Positions 57,421 to 64,000 of a DNA stretch of 64,000 nt are shown piece after piece. The stretch's first letter is position 1; every line of letters starts with the position of its first letter. The notes under the pieces were generated by a model that searched no databases, was not told where the DNA came from, and saw only the letters and a list, made by a program, of their open reading frames with translations. The position numbers and the translations under genes are program-made. The stretch comes from Collinsella sp. AK_207A (GTDB lineage Bacteria > Actinomycetota > Coriobacteriia > Coriobacteriales > Coriobacteriaceae). The DNA lies in contig NZ_CABWID010000015.1 in the NCBI RefSeq assembly GCF_902501965.1, positions 62,001 through 126,000 of the forward strand, read 5' to 3'.

Positions 57421-59535
57421 ATGAAGTTGCGTTCCGTTATTGCCAAGATCGCGGGGGGGGGTATGCTCGCCGCGTCGCTGATCATGGCTTCGCCTATCTC
57501 GGCGCTCGCGTGCACGCAGATCTACATGGGCAAGGCGCTGACCACGACGGGCGATACCTATGTGGGGCGGTCCGAGGACTATAGCAGTCGCTACGTCAAG
57601 GCCTTTGGCATTCAGCAGCGTGAGGAGAACCCGAAGTTCACCTCATACGAGAATGGCGCTGTCGACGGCTCCGGGTTCCAGTGGACCTACCAGGGAACCT
57701 CGTATCGCTACACCTACGTGCGCGACCTGCCCTCTGAGTGGGGCGCCGAGAACAGCGCCTCGGCCTCTAAGGTCTATTCCGAGGCCGGTATCAACGAGCG
57801 CGGCGTCTCGGTCTCCGCGACGGATAGCACGTCGATGAACACGGGCATCAGCGCTCTGGACCCCGTCGTTGACACGGGTATCGGCGAGTACAACCTGGCC
57901 GACGTCATCCTCTCCATCGCCGACTCCGCGCGCGACGGCGTGAAGAAACTGGGCGCGATCATCGACCAGTACGGCTCGTGCGAATGCAACCAGATCATCA
58001 TCGCCGATAGCAGCGAGACCTTCATCTTCTGCCAGCTCTCCGGGCATCAGTGGATCGCCCTCAAGATGCCGGACGACAAGGTTGCCGTTACGCCCAACCT
58101 GAGTGGCCTGCAGTATAAGGTGAATCTCGATGACGAAAGCGTCTGCCTGCACTCCGCGAATATCGTGGAGATGCCCCAGGATGCCCGTCTGCTCCAGACT
58201 TATGCCGATGGCACGCCCAATATCTTCAAGACCTATGGCGATTCGAATGTGAACGGCCGCTACAAGCTGGCTCGCGACTACTTCAAGGCACAGCTCGATT
58301 CCGGAAGCGATGCCGAGGGTCCGCAGCTCGCTTTCACACCGGGCATCCAAATCGACTCCTTTACCGCGATGCGCTCCTTTGCCGCTAAGAGCACGAGTGG
58401 AAACCCGACGAGCAACTACAGCGATATCGGTAGCCAGGTCACGACTGAGACGAGCATGTTCCAGATTCGCTCCGGCCTCTCCTCCGATATCGCGGCGGTG
58501 CAGTGGACGGCACTGGCACCCGCTGAGTACAGCGTGTTCATTCCCAGCTACTCAGCGCTGCTGACCGAGGTGCCTGAGGACCTGTACCCGGCATGGAACA
58601 CCATCGACGGCTCGCATGCCGGCGGCGGTGTGCAGAACGCTCTCGAGGAGGCCCCCGACGTCACCGGCAAGAACCTCGACTACATCATGATGGATATCAA
58701 CACGATCGCCTCCAGCTACCTTAACAGCATGGGTGCGAACACGCGCGCCTACCTGGACGCGGTGCAGAAGTCGATCATCGCCCAGCAGGATGCCGTGGAC
58801 GCTGTGATGAAGACAACGCCCGCAGGCGAGGCACGCACGGAGCTCGCCAACAAGGCGTTTGCCGCCGTGAGTGAGCAGGTGTACGCCAAGGCGAAGACGC
58901 TGCTCGATGAGATGCGCGCCTTCGTGAAGGCCGGTGACACCTCTGCGGCCTTCGTCCCGAGCGACTACGACGCCGCGACCGGCTCCATGAAGACCGGTCT
59001 CACCTACGGTGCCGCCATCGTGGCGCCGACCATCACCGCGCAGCCGGCTTCCGCCACCTATACCGTGGGCGACAAGGCTGCCGACCTGAGCGTTGCCGCC
59101 ACGCTCGCGGACGGCGTGGAGGGCTCCGATGCCACGCTCGCCTACCAGTGGTTCAAGAAGGGCTCGGACGGGCACCTCGTCGCCATCGAAGGTGCCACGA
59201 GCTCCACGCTCGCCGTCGATACCGCTACGGCCGGTTCCGCCACCTATCAGGTGACCGTCACCAACGCCGTCGGCCTCGCTGCCACCTCCACTGAGGCGAC
59301 CATCACCGTGAACGAGGCGAAGAAGGATCCCGACCAGACGCCGACACCGACGGACCCGGACAAGAAGCCCGCAGACGACACCAAGACGCCTGCGGCGACC
59401 AAGAAGCCGACGACGAAGGCCGCCCTGCCCAAGACGGGCGACGACAGCTCGGCCCTCATGGCCGTGACCGTTGCCATGGGCGTCGCCGCCCTGGTTGCGG
59501 GAGCCGCGCTCGCCCTGGAGCATCGCCGCCAGTAG
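57421..59535 (+). CDS. Sortase-anchored C69-family peptidase with Ig-like domain
   Basis: 704 aa. The signal peptide ends SALA, exposing Cys31 (CTQIYMGK), the N-terminal nucleophile of C69 dipeptidases (PepD). DTYVGRSEDYSSR, INERGVSVSATDST and CECNQIIIADSSETFIFC support the Ntn fold; the enzyme part runs to about 510. An Ig-like domain follows (TYTVGDKAADLSVAATLADG; ATYQVTVTNAVGLA), then a Pro/Thr/Lys stalk, LPKTG at 669-673, a membrane span and RRQ. It would be cleaved by sortase and attached to the wall, cutting dipeptides outside the cell. Confidence 0.92.
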   Translation: MKLRSVIAKIAGGGMLAASLIMASPISALACTQIYMGKALTTTGDTYVGRSEDYSSRYVKAFGIQQREENPKFTSYENGAVDGSGFQWTYQGTSYRYTYVRDLPSEWGAENSASASKVYSEAGINERGVSVSATDSTSMNTGISALDPVVDTGIGEYNLADVILSIADSARDGVKKLGAIIDQYGSCECNQIIIADSSETFIFCQLSGHQWIALKMPDDKVAVTPNLSGLQYKVNLDDESVCLHSANIVEMPQDARLLQTYADGTPNIFKTYGDSNVNGRYKLARDYFKAQLDSGSDAEGPQLAFTPGIQIDSFTAMRSFAAKSTSGNPTSNYSDIGSQVTTETSMFQIRSGLSSDIAAVQWTALAPAEYSVFIPSYSALLTEVPEDLYPAWNTIDGSHAGGGVQNALEEAPDVTGKNLDYIMMDINTIASSYLNSMGANTRAYLDAVQKSIIAQQDAVDAVMKTTPAGEARTELANKAFAAVSEQVYAKAKTLLDEMRAFVKAGDTSAAFVPSDYDAATGSMKTGLTYGAAIVAPTITAQPASATYTVGDKAADLSVAATLADGVEGSDATLAYQWFKKGSDGHLVAIEGATSSTLAVDTATAGSATYQVTVTNAVGLAATSTEATITVNEAKKDPDQTPTPTDPDKKPADDTKTPAATKKPTTKAALPKTGDDSSALMAVTVAMGVAALVAGAALALEHRRQ

Positions 59536-59582
59536 GCTGCGCGAAGACCGCGCCGACAGCCCGCGGCGCGCGGTAAAACGAG

Positions 59583-59623
59583 AACGTGGTACATTGGGAT
59601 GTCCCGATGTACCACGTTTTTGT
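59583..59623 (+). terminator. Terminator after the C69 gene
   Basis: AACGTGGTACAT (59583-59594) pairs perfectly with ATGTACCACGTT, followed by a T-rich tail. Confidence 0.88.
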
Positions 59624-59638
59624 TTGAGGGAGACGGTC

Positions 59639-60988
59639 TTGAGCTCTTCGTCCCACGGTCTGTCCGCGCGGCAATCGCTGCTGGTGGGTATCACGTTGTT
59701 CTCGATGTTCTTTGGCGCGGGCAATCTGATCCTGCCTCCGCTTCTGGGCTACCAGGCGGGTGTGGCGAGCGTGCCCGCTGTGGCGGGTTTTCTGGTGACA
59801 GGCATCGGTCTTCCGGTGTTCGGCGTCATGTCGTGCGCGCTCGTGGGCGACCTGGACCAGTTGGGCGGTCGCGTGCATCCGCGCTTCGCCTTCGTGTTCG
59901 CCATCCTCATCTACCTCTCCATCGGGCCCTGCCTGGCGATTCCCCGCACCGCGTCCACGGCGTACCGGATGCTCGTGCCGGTGGTCGCCGAGACCACGGG
60001 AGCGGCCGCCGAAGGCGCCTTCTCGCCGTTGGCGATCGCGTTCTCCGTGCTCTTCTTCGCGGCCGCGGGCGTGCTCGCGCTGCGCCCCGGCAAGCTCACG
60101 CGCCTGCTCGGCAAGGTGACGGGGCCGGCCCTCATCGCGCTCATCGTGGTCGTGGTGGTCTCCGCCGTGGCAGCCCCGCTCAGCGCGCCCCAGCCCGTGC
60201 AGGCGCCCTACGACCGCGTGCCCCTGCTGCAGGGATTCATCACCGGCTACCAGACCATGGATGTCCTGGCGTCCGTGACGTTCGGCATCGTGATCGCGCA
60301 GAACATCCGCGGTCTGGGCGTTTCGGAAGATGCCGCCGTGGCGCGCGAGGTCATGCGGGCGGGTGCGCTCATGGGCGTGCTCATGGCGCTGGTGTATTGC
60401 GGCATGGCGGCTGTGGGCACGCTGCTCGGCAATGCCGCCGGCCAGGTATCCAACGGCGCCGACGTGCTCTCCGCTTCGGCCACGCTGCATTTCGGCCTGG
60501 CGGGAACCGTCATCGTCGCCGTCATCTTCCTGCTGGCTTGCCTGAACGTGTGCATCGGGCTGCTCTGCTGCTGCGCCGAGTTCTTCAGCGAGAAGTTCCC
60601 GCGCGTCCCTTATCGCGCGTGGGTGGCTGGTTTCGCGGTGTTCAGCTGTGTGGTCTCCGTGGCAGGGCTCGACGCCATCCTCGCGTTCTCCGTGCCGCTG
60701 CTGAACGCGCTCTACCCCGTGGCCATCGTGCTCGTCCTCATGGGCATGCTGCACCGCTTGGTCGACCGTGCACCTCGCGTGTGGGCCTGGGTCGCCGTCA
60801 CCGCCGCCGTGGTGAGCGCGGCCACGAGCCTGCGCGACGTTCTGGCGCCCGGCGCGTGGCTGCCCTTCGATGCTCTTCCCCTTGCCGACCTCGGCTTTAA
60901 CTGGGTGGTCCCGGTGCTTGCGGCCGTGGCGGCGGGTGTGGTCCACTCGCGGCTCGTGGCCGGCGCCGCCGTGCCGGCCACGCGCTAG
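59639..60988 (+). CDS. brnQ: Branched-chain amino acid transporter BrnQ (LIVCS family)
   Basis: 449 aa, about 12 spans. LLVGITLFSMFFGAGNLILPPLLG, IYLSIGPCLAIPRTASTAYRM and QGFITGYQTMDVLASVTFGIVI are diagnostic of BrnQ Na+-coupled Leu/Ile/Val uptake. The likely start is TTG at 59639, with GAGGGAG 6 nt before it; the frame extends further upstream only through the C69 gene end and its terminator. TTG use is uncommon but fits the N-terminus. pflA follows after 29 nt. Confidence 0.92.
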   Translation: MSSSSHGLSARQSLLVGITLFSMFFGAGNLILPPLLGYQAGVASVPAVAGFLVTGIGLPVFGVMSCALVGDLDQLGGRVHPRFAFVFAILIYLSIGPCLAIPRTASTAYRMLVPVVAETTGAAAEGAFSPLAIAFSVLFFAAAGVLALRPGKLTRLLGKVTGPALIALIVVVVVSAVAAPLSAPQPVQAPYDRVPLLQGFITGYQTMDVLASVTFGIVIAQNIRGLGVSEDAAVAREVMRAGALMGVLMALVYCGMAAVGTLLGNAAGQVSNGADVLSASATLHFGLAGTVIVAVIFLLACLNVCIGLLCCCAEFFSEKFPRVPYRAWVAGFAVFSCVVSVAGLDAILAFSVPLLNALYPVAIVLVLMGMLHRLVDRAPRVWAWVAVTAAVVSAATSLRDVLAPGAWLPFDALPLADLGFNWVVPVLAAVAAGVVHSRLVAGAAVPATR

Positions 60989-61017
60989 AATGTGGCGCGA
61001 GAAGACGGGAGGCTGCC

Positions 61018-61836
61018 GTGGCGCAGGTATCGCTTGAGCAATTGGACGAGGGGGAGCTCGCTTCCTCGCACTACACCCTGGGCAGGGTTCACTCCATCGA
61101 GACGATGGGCACCGTGGACGGGCCCGGCATCCGGTTCGTCGTGTTCACGCAGGGTTGCCCCATGCGCTGCAAGTACTGTCACAACCCGGATACCTGGGAT
61201 GCCGGCCCGAACGCCGGTACCAAGGTGAGCGTGGAGCATCTGCTCCGCCGCTTCGAGGGCAACCGCTCGTTCTACAAGTCCGGCGGCATCACGGTCTCCG
61301 GCGGCGAGCCCCTGCTGCAGCCCGCGTTCCTGGCCGATCTGTTCCGCGCGGCGCACGAGGATCCGCACGGGCGCATCCACACCTGCCTGGATAGCTGCGG
61401 CTACGCGTTCGACCCGCGCCATCCCGAGCGCTTCGACGCCGTGCTCGCCCACACGGACCTGGTGTTGCTCGATATCAAGCACGCCGATCCGGAGGAGCAC
61501 CGGCGGCTCACCGGTTGCTCCAACGAGCGCATCCTCGCCTTTGGCGACGAGCTCGCGCACCGGGGCATCCAGATCGTCATCCGCCACGTCATCGTACCGG
61601 GCATCACGGACTCCGCGGAGGAGTGCGAGGCCGTGGGCCGCATCATCGGCCGCTGGCGCAGCGTGGTGGGCCTGGAGCTCCTGCCCTACCACACGCTCGG
61701 CGTGGTGAAGTACGAGCAGCTGGGTATCCCGTACCCGCTTGAGGGCGTGCCGCAGATGGACAAGGCGCGCTTGCCGGAGCTGCGTCAGGCGGTGCTGCGC
61801 GGCATGCGCGAGGTCCGCGGCGGGGGAGGGGCATGA
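61018..61836 (+). CDS. pflA: Pyruvate formate-lyase activating enzyme
   Basis: 272 aa radical SAM enzyme. TQGCPMRCKYCHNPDTWD provides the CxxxCxxC cluster near residue 44, and GGITVSGGEPLLQPAF and LLDIKHADPEEHRRLTG are PflA motifs. It installs the glycyl radical on pyruvate formate-lyase. GTG start with GGGAGG before it. No pflB is in the window; the target may lie elsewhere. Its TGA overlaps the moaA ATG (ATGA), so the two are translationally coupled. Confidence 0.93.
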   Translation: MAQVSLEQLDEGELASSHYTLGRVHSIETMGTVDGPGIRFVVFTQGCPMRCKYCHNPDTWDAGPNAGTKVSVEHLLRRFEGNRSFYKSGGITVSGGEPLLQPAFLADLFRAAHEDPHGRIHTCLDSCGYAFDPRHPERFDAVLAHTDLVLLDIKHADPEEHRRLTGCSNERILAFGDELAHRGIQIVIRHVIVPGITDSAEECEAVGRIIGRWRSVVGLELLPYHTLGVVKYEQLGIPYPLEGVPQMDKARLPELRQAVLRGMREVRGGGGA

Positions 61837-62894
61837 TGCCGGTACAACACGATGGCTTTGGGCGGAACATCACGTATCTGCGCATCGCCGTCACGGACAA
61901 GTGCAATTTCCGCTGCGTGTACTGCATGCCCGAAGAGGGTGTGCCGTCGCGCGCCCACGGTGAGCTGCTCACGGCGGAAGAGATCGCCCGCTTCGTGCAG
62001 CTGGTGGCGGGCGAGGGCATCCGCCGTATCCGCCTGACGGGCGGCGAGCCGCTGGTGAGTCGCCGTATCGTGCCGCTCATCGCGGATATCCGCGCCATCC
62101 CGCAGATCGAGGACATCTCGCTCACCACCAACGGGGCGCTCCTGCCTCGTCTGGCCCCGCAGCTCAAAGAGGCCGGACTCGACCGCGTGAACATCTCGCT
62201 CGACACGCTCTCGCCAGACCAATTCGGCAAGATCACGCGGCTGGGCAGGCTCGAGCAGACCATGCGCGGCATCGATGCGGCGCTCACTTGGGGCTTCGAA
62301 CCGGTCAAGGTGAACTGCGTGGTGGTGCGCCGCCTGGATCAGGACGTCTTCGGCCTGGCGCGGCTCTCGGTGGAGCGTCCCATCCACTTGCGCTTCATCG
62401 AGTACATGCCCATCGGCGACGCCGGCGCGCGCGGCTACCGCACGGCGGATGCCGCCACGGGTAAGGACGGCGTGCTCCGGGCGGAGGAATGGGACGCGAG
62501 CGACACCGTTCCCAGCACGGAGCTGCGCGAGCGCATCAGCGCGGCCGGCGTTGCGGCGGGCGTGGGCGCGCTCGAGCCCGTGGAATCCGGCGAGGGCCCC
62601 GACGGCGCGGGCCCGGCCCGGTACTGGCGCTTCCCGGGCGCGGCCGGTACCGTGGGCTTCATCACTGCCATGTCCAGCCACTTCTGCGCGAGCTGCAACC
62701 GCATGCGCCTCACGGCGGACGGTTCCATCCGCCCCTGCCTGTTCAGCGACGCAGAGTACTCCGTGCGGGCCGCCCTGCGCGCGGGCGACGACGGGCGGGT
62801 GCTGCGCATCTACCGCGACGCCATCGCCCACAAGCCACAGGAGCACGAGGTAATCGGCGGCACGGCGCGCCAGATGTCGCAGATCGGCGGCTAG
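61833..62894 (+). CDS. moaA: GTP 3',8-cyclase MoaA
   Basis: 353 aa. It makes the cyclic GTP intermediate of molybdenum cofactor. The radical SAM cluster is DKCNFRCVYCMPEEG near residue 25, RIRLTGGEPLVSR the SAM region, and the C-terminal cluster CASCNRMRLTADGSIRPCLF. The chain ends with the functional Gly-Gly. Residues 205-270 hold a slightly longer loop than usual (EPVESGEGPDGAGPA). The ATG at 61833 overlaps the pflA stop. Confidence 0.95.
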   Translation: MMPVQHDGFGRNITYLRIAVTDKCNFRCVYCMPEEGVPSRAHGELLTAEEIARFVQLVAGEGIRRIRLTGGEPLVSRRIVPLIADIRAIPQIEDISLTTNGALLPRLAPQLKEAGLDRVNISLDTLSPDQFGKITRLGRLEQTMRGIDAALTWGFEPVKVNCVVVRRLDQDVFGLARLSVERPIHLRFIEYMPIGDAGARGYRTADAATGKDGVLRAEEWDASDTVPSTELRERISAAGVAAGVGALEPVESGEGPDGAGPARYWRFPGAAGTVGFITAMSSHFCASCNRMRLTADGSIRPCLFSDAEYSVRAALRAGDDGRVLRIYRDAIAHKPQEHEVIGGTARQMSQIGG

Positions 62895-62951
62895 CCGGCG
62901 CCCGTTGTCCCGGCAGCCGGGTTTACGCTGTCATTCGATCGAGGAGGAACC

Positions 62952-64000
62952 ATGCCCGATACCCCGCGCGATGCCTATCGCGATACCCTCACCCACGTTG
63001 ACGAGCACGGTGACGTGCGCATGGTGGATGTCTCGGAGAAGGACGTCACCCAGCGCGTGGCGCTTGCCGAGGGCAGCATCCTCATGCATCCCGAGACCCA
63101 GGCCATGGTGCTCGAGGACCGCGCCAAGAAGGGCGACGTGCTCGCCTGCGCGCGCGTGGCCGGCATCATGGCATGCAAGCGCACGAGCGAGCTCATTCCC
63201 ATGTGCCATCCGCTGAACATCACCAAGAGCAAGGTTCAGATCGAGGCGATCCCCGCCAACGGCGCGGGCGCTCGACCGGATGGGCGCGTGGGCTTCCACG
63301 TGCTGGTCACCACCGGCGTGACGGGCAAGACCGGCATCGAGATGGAAGCGCTGACGGGCGCCTCGGTGGCGTGCCTCACCATCTACGACATGTGCAAGGC
63401 GGTTGACCGCGGCATGGAGATCGTGGACGTGCGGCTGCTCCGCAAGGAGGGCGGTCGCTCGGGCGTATGGGTGCGCGGGGGAGCGGCGAGCGAGGAGGCT
63501 TCTGCCCCGGCGCCGGCCTCCGACGCTGGTTCCCCCTCCGTTGCCGGCCCGGCCCCTGCCATCGCCTTCATCGGCTACCAGAATGCCGGCAAGACCACGC
63601 TCGTGGAGAAGGTCATCGCCGAGCTCACCGCTCGCGGGCACCGCGTGGGTTCGATCAAGCACCACGGCCACAAGGGCTTCGACATCGACCAGACGGGCAA
63701 GGATTCCTGGCGGCACGCCCAGGCCGGCAGCAGGCACGTGGGGCTGGTGAGCCCCACGGGGTACGCCGAGTACGCGAGCACGGAAACCGAGCTGCCGCTC
63801 AACTGCATGCTCGATCGCTTCACGGATGTGGACGTGGTGGTCGTGGAGGGCTATAAGTCCGCGGGCCTGCCGAACGTGGTGGTGGCCAGAAGTGGGGTCG
63901 ACCGCCTGCGCAACCAGAGCTCGCTCGACCTGGTGGGTGACGCGACGGTCGCCCTGGCCTGCAACGACGCGCTGGCCGCGCGTGCCAACCTGAGCGTGCC
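62952..64000 (+). CDS. MoaC-MobB fusion, cut by window end
   Basis: At least 349 aa in one frame. Residues 1 to about 165 are MoaC, cyclic pyranopterin monophosphate synthase ([55 protein letters not shown]). An Ala/Pro/Ser linker of about 30 residues leads to MobB from about 200: [17 protein letters not shown] (P-loop), [25 protein letters not shown] and [15 protein letters not shown]. MobB assists attachment of the guanine nucleotide in Mo-bisMGD synthesis. GGAGGAAC precedes the ATG. The C-terminus, or a third domain, is outside the window. Confidence 0.92.
   Translation, partial: MPDTPRDAYRDTLTHVDEHGDVRMVDVSEKDVTQRVALAEGSILMHPETQAMVLEDRAKKGDVLACARVAGIMACKRTSELIPMCHPLNITKSKVQIEAIPANGAGARPDGRVGFHVLVTTGVTGKTGIEMEALTGASVACLTIYDMCKAVDRGMEIVDVRLLRKEGGRSGVWVRGGAASEEASAPAPASDAGSPSVAGPAPAIAFIGYQNAGKTTLVEKVIAELTARGHRVGSIKHHGHKGFDIDQTGKDSWRHAQAGSRHVGLVSPTGYAEYASTETELPLNCMLDRFTDVDVVVVEGYKSAGLPNVVVARSGVDRLRNQSSLDLVGDATVALACNDALAARANLSV

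Overview
The window is a high-GC, gene-dense bacterial chromosome segment. It most resembles a gut Coriobacteriia genome, probably Collinsella or a close relative. The grounds are strong GC-ending codon bias, mannose-family PTS and galactose operons, a wall-anchored C69 peptidase and BaiCD-like flavoenzyme chemistry. That assignment is inference; there is no rRNA in the window. There is one tRNA (Thr, CGT), and no CRISPR array, complete insertion sequence or prophage.

Layout. 0-11.8 kb is housekeeping: a partial DUF711 protein (minus strand), tmk, holB, a RicT/PSP1 protein and comF. A strongly structured RNA region follows, then a solute-binding lipoprotein, the hibernation factor gene (hpf/raiA), a DegV protein, a beta-hydroxyacid dehydrogenase, two small unknown proteins and an isocitrate-type dehydrogenase. 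A cluster of short repeats (11.8-12.0 kb), a membrane-anchored SurA-like protein and tRNA-Thr lead into 13.8-21.8 kb. That region holds an amino-sugar system: mannose-family PTS IIA, a YajC-like protein, IIB, IIC and IID, then a GntR regulator, AgaS, NagA and LacC. With the class II aldolase at 49.5 kb these make a complete N-acetylgalactosamine-type route from uptake to triose phosphates. One palindrome (TGGTTACTACCA) lies in front of both the PTS operon and agaS.

22-31 kb carries an XRE-HTH/aminotransferase fusion, an RGG-repeat protein with a hairpin-rich leader, a MATE exporter, a metallophosphatase, an AEC transporter and an ABC permease/binding-protein pair without an ATPase. 31-41 kb is a galactose block: galM, galK, galT, a LacI-type regulator and mglB, mglA, mglC. 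MglC has an unusual long cytoplasmic extension.

42-49.2 kb is the most unusual region. It has an SDR, a TetR repressor and then a tight operon: a membrane-anchored Ntn amidase, a BaiCD/2-enoate-reductase-type Fe-S flavoenzyme, and the two subunits of an aconitase-X dehydratase. Two identical 17-bp palindromes mark the TetR gene and the operon. The gene content suggests an amide-releasing, dehydrating and enoate-reducing pathway for an unknown substrate.

49.5-64 kb holds the aldolase, an aminotransferase, an EamA exporter, hisS, pcrA, a sortase-anchored C69 peptidase, brnQ, pflA, moaA and a moaC-mobB fusion cut by the window end. Gene remnants lie near 25.0, 41.6-41.9 and 50.7 kb.
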